DNA of 64,000 nt from contig JAJYTF010000011.1 of the NCBI GenBank assembly GCA_021793155.1, positions 1 to 64,000 of the forward strand, read 5' to 3'. Position 1 is the first letter of the stretch, and each line of letters opens with the position of its first letter. Shown piece by piece: positions 25,867 to 34,932 of this stretch. The position numbers and the translations under genes were made by a program. Below the pieces are notes generated by a model that did not search any database, was not told the origin of the DNA, and saw nothing but the letters and a program-made list of their open reading frames with translations. The DNA comes from Pseudomonadota bacterium (GTDB lineage: Bacteria; Pseudomonadota; Alphaproteobacteria; Rhodospirillales; Magnetospirillaceae).

Positions 25867-26220
25867 GTTGACCCGTTCCCATTCCCTCTTGCCGATGGGG
25901 CAATCATTAACCCTGATTTCCGGGTTTGTCGCCATCCTCGCACCCCTCGACGGCGGCATGCTAATCCGTTATATTCCGGTCCTCCGCCCGGCCCGGGCGC
26001 GCCGGTTTTCCGCCGCGGTGTCGGAGGAAGACGAATCTATGCCTCGAAAAGGTATTTTCCCATCGGCAATGCCAAACCGGCGATCATCATCATGGATCCG
26101 GGAACATTCATGTCTGCGGGCGGTCAACATTGCGCCACGAGGCGGCCATGTTCGGGTGCCAAACCATCGTGGTGAAAATCCGATGAACGGGGCCGACGCC
26201 TGTTCGAACCGAGAGTGTCG
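25867..26220. other. 354-base divergent intergenic region
   Basis: This gap separates the minus-strand permease from the plus-strand glucan synthase and should carry both promoters. No strong -35/-10 pair or known operator is apparent. The glucan synthase ribosome site GAGAG lies at 26211-26215. No gene is supported. Confidence 0.4.
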
Positions 26221-28950
26221 ATGACAACACGCATGCGCCGTTTCTCAGGGATCATCGTCCTGCTGGTAATCGTACTGGGCAATATCGGAGTGTGGTGGTT
26301 GATGAACCGCCCGCAATCCGGCGTCCAGTGGCACGGGGAAATCAAGAGCATTTCCTTCAGCCCCTACCGCAAGGACGATAATCCTTTCGAGAACCGCTAC
26401 CCGCCGCCCGATTCCATCGACCGCGACCTGGCTTTGGTGGCGACGAAGGCGCAGGCGATCCGCCTCTACACCTCGCTCGACTTCAATTCGATCATCCCGC
26501 CAATGGCCGAGAAATACGGCCTGACGGTGGTCGCCGGCGTCGATATCCGCGGCGCCATGGCCGATCCCGCGCTCAACCTTTCGAAGCCGGTCAACCAGAT
26601 GAACGGCGACGAGCAAAAGGCCTTCAATCTCGAGATGAAGGACCTGATGCACAACGAGGAGGACATGCGGGCGACCATCGACCTGGCGCGGGACAATGAA
26701 AATGTCAGCCGGGTCATCGTCGGCAATGAAACCATCTATCGCGGCGACGTCACCGTCCGGCAGCTCATCGGCTATATCCGGCGGGTGAAGGCCAAAGTCC
26801 GTCAGCCGGTGTCCACCGCCGAAGCCGCCTATGTCTGGCTGTCGCACCCCGAGCTGGTCAAGGAGGTGGACTTCATCGCGCTCCAGATCCTTCCCTATTG
26901 GGAGGGGGTGCCGGTGGAAGGGGCCGTCGACAAGGTCCTCGGCGAATATGAGAACCTGAAGGCGCTCTATCCGGACAAGCACGTGATGCTGTCGGAAGTG
27001 GGTTGGCCGTCGGCCGGCAAGTCGCGCCAGCAGGCCGAGCCCTCGGTAATCAACCAGGCGCTGTTCCTGCGCCGTTTCCTGAACATGGCGACCGAGTTGG
27101 GCATCGACTACAACGTCATCGAAGCCTTCGACCAACCGTGGAAAAAGGCCATCGAGTGGTCGGTGGGCACCCATTGGGGCGTCTGGGACGCCGACCGCAA
27201 TCCCAAGTTTTCCATGGTCGAGCCGGTGATCGAGGTCAAGCAATGGCCGGTGCAGGCCACCGCCGCCACCATCCTGGCGCTGATCCCGGTGATCTGGTTC
27301 CTCTACAACTGGAACCACCTCAGGACGCGAGGCAAGATCTTCTTTGCCGTCCTGGTGCAGTTCGCCGCCTCGCTGGTGATCTGGACCATGTCGGTGCCGG
27401 TGATCCGTGACTTCGCCCCGTCGACCGAACTGATGTATTCGGTGCTGATGCCCGCCCAGTTCATCCTGCTCGTGGTCGTGCTGATCGCCGGCTACGAACT
27501 GACCGAGTTGACCTGGGCCCGGCAGATCCGGCGCCGCTTCACCCCCGAAACCTCGCCCGAGCCGACGCAGTTTCCCAAGGTGTCGATGCACCTGCCCTGC
27601 TACAACGAGCCGCCCGAGATGGTGAAGCTGACGCTCGACAGCCTGAACCAGCTCGACTACCCCAACTTCGAGGTTCTGGTGCTCGACAACAACACCAGGA
27701 ACCCCGAGGTGTGGAAGCCCGTTCAGGAATACTGCGCGACGCTTGGCGAGCGGTTCAAGTTCTACCACCTGGGCAAGTGGCCGGGCGCGAAGGCCGGCGC
27801 GCTCAACTTCGCCCTGACCCAGACCGACCCCGAGGCCGAGGTGGTCGGCGTCATCGACTCCGACTACCAGGTCAGCCCGGACTGGCTGAAGACCCTGGTG
27901 CCCTATTTCGAGAACCCCAAGGTCGGATGGGTTCAGGCGCCGCAGGACCACCGGGAATGGGAGCTGGACCTGTTCAAGGAGTCGATCAACTGGGAATATG
28001 CCGGCTTCTTCGATATCGGCATGGTGGCCCGCAACGAGGACAACGCCATTATCCAGCACGGCACCATGACGCTGATCCGCAAGAAGGCTTTGGAAGATAC
28101 CGGCAAATGGGCCGAGTGGACCATCGTCGAGGACGCAGAACTGGGCTTGCGGCTGCTCGAGAACGGTTACGAGTCGGTCTATCTCAACCATCGCTTCGGG
28201 CACGGCCTGACCCCCGACAGCTTTACCGCCTACAAGAAGCAGCGGTTCCGCTGGGCCTATGGCGCCTGCCAGATCCTGAAGGGCCATTGGCGGGCCCTGA
28301 TTCCGTTCCGCGACACCGGCCTGACCGCCGGCCAGAAATACCATTTCGTCACCGGCTGGCTGCCCTGGTTCGCCGACGCCTTCTATCTGCTGTTCACCGT
28401 GCTGTCGGTGTTCTGGACCTTCGGCCTGGTATTCGCCCCGCGGCTCTTCGACTTCCCGCTGGCCATCTTCGTCATGCCGACCGTCGGCGTGTTCGTCGCC
28501 AAGCTGGTGCACCACCTGTTCCTCTACACCACCCGGGTGAAATGCAACTGGCGCCAGCGCATCGGCGCGGCCATCGCCGGAATGGGGCTGACCTATTACA
28601 TCGGGCGGGCGATGTGGCAGGGCATCTTCACCAAGACCATCCCCTTCCTGCGCACGCCGAAATGCGAAAACCGGGCGGCCTGGACAGCCGGGTTCATGAT
28701 GGCCTCGGAAGAAACGGTGCTGATGCTGTCCCAATGGATCTGCGCCGCCATGATCCTGATCGCCAAGGGATGGCATGACCTGGACGCCCGCATGTGGGCG
28801 CTGGTGCTGGCCGTTCAGTCGGTCCCCTACATGGCGGCGCTGATCACCGCCCTGGTCTCGGCCACGCCCACCGAAGGCTTCATGAAGCGCCTGCAGCCGC
28901 GCAGCAAGGCGCCGCTGCCGCCGCTGGCTCCGACACAGGCGGCGGAATGA
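26221..28950 (+). CDS. GH17-GT2 beta-glucan synthase (NdvB-like)
   Basis: A 909-residue membrane enzyme. After an anchor helix (IIVLLVIVLGNIGVWWLM) comes a GH17 domain (about 35-335) with E170 (VGNETIYRG) and E259 (SEVGWPS). Two membrane helices lead to a family 2 glycosyltransferase (about 455-690) with CYNEPPEMVK, D546/D548 in VIDSDYQ and the processive QxxRW motif at Q674-W678 (QRFRWAYG), then several C-terminal membrane helices. This architecture is that of NdvB/NdvC-type beta-1,3/1,6-glucan synthases, in which the GH17 part acts as a transglycosylase. The polymer could be a cyclic periplasmic glucan or an exopolysaccharide. Confidence 0.9.
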   Translation: MTTRMRRFSGIIVLLVIVLGNIGVWWLMNRPQSGVQWHGEIKSISFSPYRKDDNPFENRYPPPDSIDRDLALVATKAQAIRLYTSLDFNSIIPPMAEKYGLTVVAGVDIRGAMADPALNLSKPVNQMNGDEQKAFNLEMKDLMHNEEDMRATIDLARDNENVSRVIVGNETIYRGDVTVRQLIGYIRRVKAKVRQPVSTAEAAYVWLSHPELVKEVDFIALQILPYWEGVPVEGAVDKVLGEYENLKALYPDKHVMLSEVGWPSAGKSRQQAEPSVINQALFLRRFLNMATELGIDYNVIEAFDQPWKKAIEWSVGTHWGVWDADRNPKFSMVEPVIEVKQWPVQATAATILALIPVIWFLYNWNHLRTRGKIFFAVLVQFAASLVIWTMSVPVIRDFAPSTELMYSVLMPAQFILLVVVLIAGYELTELTWARQIRRRFTPETSPEPTQFPKVSMHLPCYNEPPEMVKLTLDSLNQLDYPNFEVLVLDNNTRNPEVWKPVQEYCATLGERFKFYHLGKWPGAKAGALNFALTQTDPEAEVVGVIDSDYQVSPDWLKTLVPYFENPKVGWVQAPQDHREWELDLFKESINWEYAGFFDIGMVARNEDNAIIQHGTMTLIRKKALEDTGKWAEWTIVEDAELGLRLLENGYESVYLNHRFGHGLTPDSFTAYKKQRFRWAYGACQILKGHWRALIPFRDTGLTAGQKYHFVTGWLPWFADAFYLLFTVLSVFWTFGLVFAPRLFDFPLAIFVMPTVGVFVAKLVHHLFLYTTRVKCNWRQRIGAAIAGMGLTYYIGRAMWQGIFTKTIPFLRTPKCENRAAWTAGFMMASEETVLMLSQWICAAMILIAKGWHDLDARMWALVLAVQSVPYMAALITALVSATPTEGFMKRLQPRSKAPLPPLAPTQAAE

Positions 28951-28956
28951 GGGGCC

Positions 28957-30036
28957 ATGAACCCCATCGTCATCCCCCTCTCCCGCCATCTTCCCGACGT
29001 GCTGGGCACCGGCGCATTCCTCAAGAACACGCTGTGTGCCATCCGCGGTGACCGCGCCTATATTTCGCCGGACAACGGCAATCTGGACAGCGCCGAGGCC
29101 ATCACCGGCTTCGAACGGTCGGCGGATAATCTGCAAGCCGAGCTTGGCCTTCAGCCGCTGCGAATCGGCCATGACCTGCATCCCGACTTCTTTTCCACCC
29201 GCTGGGCCCAGGCCCAGGCTGTGCCAGCCATGGCGGTGCAGCACCACCACGCCCATATCGCCGCGGTCGTGGCCGAGCACGGCCATGCCGGCCCGGTGGT
29301 CGGCCTGGCCCTGGATGGTTTCGGCTTGGGCCCCGACAACCAGTCCTGGGGCGGCGAACTGTTGTGGGTCGACGGCCCCGAATACCGCCGGCTCGGCCAT
29401 CTGGCCCTGCTCGCCCAACCGGGCGGAGACCTGGCGGCACGGCAGCCTTGGCGCATGGCGGCGGCAGTGCTGCACCGGCTCGGCCGTGGCGACGAGATCG
29501 CCACCCGCTATACCGCCCAACCGGCCGCGGCGATGCTGGGCCGCATCATCGCCCAAGGTGTCAACAGCCCCCCGACGTCGAGCGCCGGTCGGCTGTTCGA
29601 TGCGGCTTGCGGGCTGCTTGGCATCCACCCGGTGGCCGAGTTCGAAGGGCAGGCGCCCATGGCCCTGGAGGCGATGGTCAGCCGCCCGCGGGTGCTCGAC
29701 GGCGGATGGAGCATCGGCAATGGAATTCTCGACTGCCTGCCGCTGCTGGCCGCCCTCCTTGACCGCCAACCGGCTGACGGCGCCGACCTGTTCCACGGCA
29801 CCCTGATCGCCGCCCTCGCCCAATGGGCGGCGGATGCGGCAGCCGAAGCCGGAAGCGACGCCGTCGCCATGGGTGGGGGCTGCTTCTTCAACAAGGTGCT
29901 GCGACAGGGCCTGGTGGATGCATTGACCGCCCGCGGTCTGAAGCCCCTGCTGCCCGTCGCCGCCTCGCCCGGCGACCCCGGCGTCAGCCTCGGTCAAGCC
30001 TGGATCGCGGCAATCGCGCTCGAACGGGCGGCCTGA
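28957..30036 (+). CDS. stand-alone HypF-type Kae1-like carbamoyltransferase
   Basis: A 359-residue protein matching only the C-terminal half of HypF. Motifs: the metal-binding QHHHAHIAAVVAEHG, GLALDGFGLGPD with SWGGELLWV, PGGDLAARQPWRMA, TSSAGRLFDAACGLLG, FEGQAPMALEA, and GGCFFNKVLRQGLVDAL with SPGDPGVSLGQAW. HypF is normally about 750 residues with acylphosphatase, zinc-finger and YrdC-like domains ahead; all are missing, and the frame starts cleanly at ATG 28957 six bases after the synthase. No hydrogenase or other hyp gene is in the window. It may be one half of a split HypF or a carbamoyltransferase with another target. Confidence 0.82.
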   Translation: MNPIVIPLSRHLPDVLGTGAFLKNTLCAIRGDRAYISPDNGNLDSAEAITGFERSADNLQAELGLQPLRIGHDLHPDFFSTRWAQAQAVPAMAVQHHHAHIAAVVAEHGHAGPVVGLALDGFGLGPDNQSWGGELLWVDGPEYRRLGHLALLAQPGGDLAARQPWRMAAAVLHRLGRGDEIATRYTAQPAAAMLGRIIAQGVNSPPTSSAGRLFDAACGLLGIHPVAEFEGQAPMALEAMVSRPRVLDGGWSIGNGILDCLPLLAALLDRQPADGADLFHGTLIAALAQWAADAAAEAGSDAVAMGGGCFFNKVLRQGLVDALTARGLKPLLPVAASPGDPGVSLGQAWIAAIALERAA

Positions 30037-30037
30037 A

Positions 30038-31162
30038 TTGGCATTACGTCTTTCGCTGTTCTATGCCGCGCTGTTCAGCGTGATCGGCGTACAGTTGCCA
30101 TTCTGGCCGCTATACCTGTCGTCGAAAGGCATGAGCGCTGCCGAGATCGGCGTCCTTCTGGCGTCGGCCTATTTCGTCAAGATCGTCACCAATCCCATCG
30201 CCGGTCACGTCGTCGACCGGCGGGGAGACCGCCGTCGCCCCTTGCTGCTCCTGGCGGCAATCAGCGCGGCGACAACCGCCCTGTTCGCCGTGGCCAACGA
30301 CTTTCTGCCACTGCTGACGGTGACGCTGGTCTCCGCCGCCGCCTTCACCGCCATGATGCCGCTGGGTGACAGCCTGACCATGCTCACCTCGCTGAACCAG
30401 CGGCTGGATTATGGCCGAATCCGGCTTTGGGGCTCGCTCTCGTTCATCGCCGTGTCCAGCCTGGCCGGGCCGCTGTTGGTCGACGCGCCCAGGCCGGTCA
30501 TCCTGTGGGCCGCCCTCCTCGGCCAGGCCCTCACCCTGGCCGCCGTTGCCAGGCTGCCCGACATCCATACCGGACCGCCGGCCGGCGGGCCGTCGCCTTC
30601 GCTGAAGCCCTTGTTGGCCAACCGCCGGTTCCAGCTTTTCCTGGCCGCCACCAGCTGCACCCAGGTCAGCCACATGATCTATTACGGCTTCGCCACCCTG
30701 CATTGGCGTCAGGCCGGCATGTCGGGAACGGTTATCGGCGCCCTGTGGGCCGAGGGAGTGGTCGCCGAGGTCCTGTTGTTCGCTTTCGGCGCGCGTCTTG
30801 TCTCCCGCTTCGGGCCGGTGCGGTTCATCGCCGCCGGCGGCATCGCCGGGCTGGTCCGTTGGACCGTGCTCGCGCTGACCACCGACCCCTGGGCCCTTGC
30901 CTCGGTGCAATTCCTCCACGCCTTCACCTTCGGCGCCAACCACCTGGGCGCCATGCATTTCATCAGCCGCGCGGCACCGCCGGCCCTGTCGGCGCGGGCG
31001 CAAGGGTTGTACTCGTCGGTGACGGCGGGGGTCGTCCCGGGCCTTGCCATGCTGATGGCCGGAAAGCTCTACCAGGATCTGGGCGGCACCTCCTTTCTGG
31101 TGATGAGCACCGTGTCGGGCGCCGCTTTCGCCCTGTCGCTGCTGTTGCTCAAACGCGGGTGA
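30038..31162 (+). CDS. MFS transporter, HcaT/LacY-like
   Basis: A 374-residue, twelve-helix carrier of the 3-phenylpropionate/H+ symporter type. The first helix carries SVIGVQLPFWPLYLSSKGMSA, then the loop VVDRRGDRRRPLL, and later GALWAEGVVAEVLLFAF and LHAFTFGANHLGAMHF. The start is a TTG two bases after the upstream stop, giving likely coupled translation with the HypF-like gene. The substrate cannot be told from sequence. The shared transcript with a carbamoyltransferase-like gene is unexplained. Confidence 0.85.
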   Translation: MALRLSLFYAALFSVIGVQLPFWPLYLSSKGMSAAEIGVLLASAYFVKIVTNPIAGHVVDRRGDRRRPLLLLAAISAATTALFAVANDFLPLLTVTLVSAAAFTAMMPLGDSLTMLTSLNQRLDYGRIRLWGSLSFIAVSSLAGPLLVDAPRPVILWAALLGQALTLAAVARLPDIHTGPPAGGPSPSLKPLLANRRFQLFLAATSCTQVSHMIYYGFATLHWRQAGMSGTVIGALWAEGVVAEVLLFAFGARLVSRFGPVRFIAAGGIAGLVRWTVLALTTDPWALASVQFLHAFTFGANHLGAMHFISRAAPPALSARAQGLYSSVTAGVVPGLAMLMAGKLYQDLGGTSFLVMSTVSGAAFALSLLLLKRG

Positions 31163-31335
31163 ACCGGCCTGGATAGAAATCTGTTTCAGGAAGTACCCAT
31201 TCCCGATTGGACTGCCCGGTCTCCGGCATATGGAGGCCTCTGGCAATTCCCCTGGACTTGGGTTTAAACCATTCTCGCTGGCCTGCCTGATCGGGCTATC
31301 ATACGGCTACGACTTAAGTCACCAGAGGACAGATC

Positions 31336-33030
31336 TTGAGCTTGTTGCGTTTGTCCGCCCCTGCCGTGCTGCTGCGCGCCATGGTCCTTTCCGCCGCCTT
31401 GTGGGGCGCCGACGGCGCCCTCGCCGCCACGGCCACCATTCCCCAGGATTCGACAACGACCGAGATCCAGCGACGCCTCGCCGGTGCAGGCGAAACCCTG
31501 CAACTCGACGGCGAGGTGCTGGATGCGGCGGCGTTGCGGGCCTTCTACCAGCCGCGCGGCTGGCGGCCGGCCTGGACGGAGTCCGCCGACACCGTCGTGG
31601 CCGTGTTGGGAGCAGCAGGGCTGGACGGCCTGCCCACCGCGCCCCTCCATCGCAGGGCCATCGCCGCCCGCCATCCGGCGAGCGGCCCCACACGTCAGGC
31701 CGATCTCGATCTGCTGCTCACCGACGCGCTGCTGCATTATGCCTCCGCCATGCGCGGCCAACGGGTCGATCCGCGCGAAATCGAGGACGACTGGTTCATC
31801 CCCACCCCGCCGTTCGACGCCGTCGCCTATCTGCGCGACCATGTGGGTGACATTTTGCCGGCCCTCCAGAACCTGCAGCCGCCCTATGCCGGCTATCAGC
31901 TGCTGCGCAGCAAACTGGCGGAGCTGAAGGCCATAGCCGCGGCTGGCGACTGGCCGAAGGTGCCTACCGGCGCGCCGCTGAAGCCGGGCGCCACCGACGA
32001 TCGCATTCTGGCAGTGAGGAAACGGCTGATCGCCACTGGGGAACTGGCCGCGGGCGACGACCAGTCGCCCCTGTTCGACGAGCCCCTGGTGGCCGCGGTA
32101 CAGCTGTTCCAGCGCCGCCACGGCTTGGCGGACGACGGCGTGCTGGGCCGGCAGACGGTCGCCGCGATGAATATCCCGGCGGCCGAACGAGCCCGTCAGG
32201 TCGCCGTCAACATGGAGCGTTGGCGCTGGTTGCCGCAGCATCTCGAGTCCAATCACATCGTCGTCAATGTGCCCGGCGCCTGGCTCGAAGTGGTGGACAA
32301 CGGCAAGGCGGTGCTGACCATGCGGGTCGTCGTCGGCGACCCGGACCACCCGACGCCGGCTCTCCACGCCAAGATGAATTCGCTGGTGCTGAACCCGATC
32401 TGGCGCATCCCGGCGTCCATCGCCACCAATGAAATCCTGCCCAAACTGAAGAAGGATCCCGGCTATCTGATCGCCAACGATCTCGAACTGGTTTCCGACT
32501 CGTTTGCGCCGGGGAGCCCCGAGAGCCAGGGCGTCGGCATCTCGTGGAAAGAGATGTCCTCCATGCCCTGGCCGGTCCGCCAGCGCGCCGGATCGGACAA
32601 CGCGCTGGGGCGCATCAAGTTCAACATCCCCAACGACGACGACATCTATCTGCACGACACCCCCAACCGAAAGGCTTTCGCCCGCGCCTTCCGCGCCTTG
32701 TCCCACGGCTGCGTGCGGGTGGAGAAGCCGGATGACCTCGCCCTGTATGTGCTCAGGGACAAGGACTGGTCGCAGCAGAAGCTGGAAGGCGAGATCGATG
32801 ACGGCGACACCCACACAGTCGCCCTCGGCAAGAGTCTCCCGGTGTGGCTGCTGTACTGGACCACTTGGGTCGATGCCGAAGGCGTCCTGCAGGTCCGCGA
32901 CGATCTCTACGGCCGGGACCAGCGTCTGGCGGCCGCCCTGTCTCGCGCAACACGCTCTCTTTCTGTAGTGGTCCACAACTCTGCGACGGCCCCACAGGTG
33001 GTGAAATGTGACGGTTGCCGCCTACCCTGA
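31336..33030 (+). CDS. ldtD: L,D-transpeptidase of the YcbB/LdtD type
   Basis: A 564-residue periplasmic enzyme that forms 3-3 (mDAP-mDAP) peptidoglycan crosslinks. An N-terminal signal peptide (VLSAALWGADGALA) precedes the scaffold domain, a peptidoglycan-binding segment (LVAAVQLFQRRHGLADDGVLG) and the YkuD catalytic domain with HDTPN and SHGCVRV, whose nucleophile is C459. TTG at 31336 has GAGGAC five bases upstream. It stands alone in its orientation after a 173-base gap and is followed by a YcbK-like endopeptidase, the same order as ycbB-ycbK in E. coli. Confidence 0.93.
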   Translation: MSLLRLSAPAVLLRAMVLSAALWGADGALAATATIPQDSTTTEIQRRLAGAGETLQLDGEVLDAAALRAFYQPRGWRPAWTESADTVVAVLGAAGLDGLPTAPLHRRAIAARHPASGPTRQADLDLLLTDALLHYASAMRGQRVDPREIEDDWFIPTPPFDAVAYLRDHVGDILPALQNLQPPYAGYQLLRSKLAELKAIAAAGDWPKVPTGAPLKPGATDDRILAVRKRLIATGELAAGDDQSPLFDEPLVAAVQLFQRRHGLADDGVLGRQTVAAMNIPAAERARQVAVNMERWRWLPQHLESNHIVVNVPGAWLEVVDNGKAVLTMRVVVGDPDHPTPALHAKMNSLVLNPIWRIPASIATNEILPKLKKDPGYLIANDLELVSDSFAPGSPESQGVGISWKEMSSMPWPVRQRAGSDNALGRIKFNIPNDDDIYLHDTPNRKAFARAFRALSHGCVRVEKPDDLALYVLRDKDWSQQKLEGEIDDGDTHTVALGKSLPVWLLYWTTWVDAEGVLQVRDDLYGRDQRLAAALSRATRSLSVVVHNSATAPQVVKCDGCRLP

Positions 33031-33110
33031 ATCAGTGTTATGAACGCTCTCATAGGTAATACGACCAGGGGGATGCGAGACATGGACGTATTAGTCCTTG
33101 GGGATAAGGG

Positions 33111-33650
33111 ATGCTGAACCGCCGCCAGTTCCTCATCCTAGGCGCGGCCGCAACGGCCGCCACCACCATGCTGGCCCAGCCCGCCGATGCGGCAATCCGC
33201 TACAAACCCGAACGCTCCATCGCGCTGCACAACATACACACCGGCGAAAGCGTCAAGACGGTCTATTGGGCCGAAGGGCGCTATCAAACCGGTCCCATGC
33301 GGCAGCTGAACCGCATTCTGCGCGACCATTACTCGGGGGACGTGCATGCCATGGACCCGCACGTCATCGATCTGTTGTGCGCTCTGCAGCATCGGCTGGG
33401 CACCCGCAAGCCGTTTCAGATCGTCTCGGGATACCGCTCGCCGCAGACCAACGCCTGGCTGGCCTCGATGTCGGACGGTGTCGCCCAGCACAGCCTGCAC
33501 ATGGAGGGCAGGGCGGTGGACATCCGCCTGGAGGGCTTCAGCGTCCGCAGACTGGGCCGTGCCGCCAAGGGCCTGCGTGCCGGGGGCGTCGGCCAGTACC
33601 CGGATTCCAATTTCGTCCATGTAGACGTGGGCAAGATCCGATACTGGTGA
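33111..33650 (+). CDS. mepK: MepK/YcbK-like peptidoglycan endopeptidase (M15 family, DUF882)
   Basis: A 179-residue exported protein. The N-terminus MLNRRQFLILGAAATAATTM is a Tat-like signal. The zinc site is intact: H130 and D137 in HSLHMEGRAVDIRL and H170 in FVHVDVG. SGYRSPQTNAWL is also typical of the family. In E. coli the homologue MepK cleaves 3-3 crosslinks made by L,D-transpeptidases, so this enzyme and LdtD immediately upstream form an opposing pair. The start at 33111 follows GGGGATAAGGG. Confidence 0.9.
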   Translation: MLNRRQFLILGAAATAATTMLAQPADAAIRYKPERSIALHNIHTGESVKTVYWAEGRYQTGPMRQLNRILRDHYSGDVHAMDPHVIDLLCALQHRLGTRKPFQIVSGYRSPQTNAWLASMSDGVAQHSLHMEGRAVDIRLEGFSVRRLGRAAKGLRAGGVGQYPDSNFVHVDVGKIRYW

Positions 33651-33678
33651 GCATCCTGCCGTCCCGAGCGAATGCGGG

Positions 33679-34932
33679 ATGCCTCCTCCCGACGGCCCGT
33701 CGGCCGTGAACTCGTCGGAAGTCTTCCCGGCATGGCTGACCAGCGGCCGAGTGATCGGCTACTCACGGCTGATCGCCGCCGGTTATCTGGTCCTGCTGGT
33801 GGTCTTCCACCTGATGGCGGCGCGGCAGGCGGCGGACGGTCTTCCGCCCATGGTCACCGATTTCAACACCTTTTATGCTGTTGCATCCCTGCTCGAGGTC
33901 AATCGGCCCGAAGCGGCCTATGAGCCCGCCCCCATGCTGGACGCCGAGCGGTCGGCCCTGGCCCACGCCTATCCGCACCTGAGCGCCGGTCAATTGACAT
34001 CGGCGCCGCTGTTCACCTGGCTCTATCCGCCCGCCACCCTGATGCTTCTGGCGCCGCTGGGCCGATTGCCCTATTGGCTGGCCTATGGACTATGGAACAG
34101 CGCCACCTTGCTGCTTTGGCTCACTTCGGTCCGCCGCATCCTGCCCGGGGCGGCGAGCTGGTCGGTAGCCCTGGCATTGCCCGGCACCTTCCTCAACGCC
34201 ATGTTCGGGCAGATGGGCTTTCTGACCGCCGGCCTGCTGGGATGGGGCCTGGCCCTGCTGGGGGAGCGCCCGGCTTTGGCCGGCATCGCCTTCGGACTGC
34301 TGACGATCAAGCCGCATTTCGGGTTGCTGCTGCCCCTCGCTCTGCTGTGTGGCGGCCATTGGCGGGCCATCGCCGCCGCCGCCGTAACCGCCCTGGCCCT
34401 GAGCGGGGCCAGCCTGCTTATCTTCGGGCCAGCCCCCTGGGCGGCCTTCCTGACCCATGCCGGGCAGGGTGGCGCCCTGATGGAAGCCGGTGGCGTCCCG
34501 TGGTCGCTGATGCCCACTTTGTTTCCGGCGCTGCGTCTGCTCGGCGTGCCCAGCGGCGCCGCTTACGCGGCGCAGGCAGCGGCGGGGATGGCCGCCGCCG
34601 CCGCCGTCGCCTGGTCTTGGCGGCGCCGCACGCCGATCGGCCTGAAAGCCTCGGTCTTGTGCCTGGCGACGCTGCTGGCCCTGCCCTTCGCCCACGCCTA
34701 CGACCTGGTGGTGGCGATGCTGCCGCTGTTCTGGCTGGCGGCAAAAGGCATCCGCACCCGGATGGAAGCGGTGTTCGTCGTGCTGACCGCGCTGCTGCCA
34801 TTTCTCGGACCGGGGCTGGGCAAGCTGGGCCTGCCGGTGTCACCCCTGGTGATCGGCGGGTTGCTGGCGGTGGTGCTGGCGAGAGTTCACCGCAGTCCCA
34901 GCTTCGAGATGTCCAGCGGTAGTCCCTTGTAA
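33679..34932 (+). CDS. GT87-type membrane glycosyltransferase
   Basis: A 417-residue protein with about ten membrane segments, of the DUF2029/GT87 kind. The first periplasmic loop has VTDFNTFYAVASL with the acidic residue expected of GT-C enzymes. FTWLYPPATLMLLAPL and FGLLTIKPHFGLLLPL are family hallmarks. Family members transfer mannose or arabinose from lipid carriers. A GTG at 33706 is a possible shorter start. The 3' end overlaps the convergent gene by 46 bases. Confidence 0.82.
   Translation: MPPPDGPSAVNSSEVFPAWLTSGRVIGYSRLIAAGYLVLLVVFHLMAARQAADGLPPMVTDFNTFYAVASLLEVNRPEAAYEPAPMLDAERSALAHAYPHLSAGQLTSAPLFTWLYPPATLMLLAPLGRLPYWLAYGLWNSATLLLWLTSVRRILPGAASWSVALALPGTFLNAMFGQMGFLTAGLLGWGLALLGERPALAGIAFGLLTIKPHFGLLLPLALLCGGHWRAIAAAAVTALALSGASLLIFGPAPWAAFLTHAGQGGALMEAGGVPWSLMPTLFPALRLLGVPSGAAYAAQAAAGMAAAAAVAWSWRRRTPIGLKASVLCLATLLALPFAHAYDLVVAMLPLFWLAAKGIRTRMEAVFVVLTALLPFLGPGLGKLGLPVSPLVIGGLLAVVLARVHRSPSFEMSSGSPL

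Noticed and set aside
26245-29997. 1250-residue minus-strand frame
   Set aside because: It lies antisense to the glucan synthase and HypF-like genes; its length is a product of high GC and the codon bias of the real genes.
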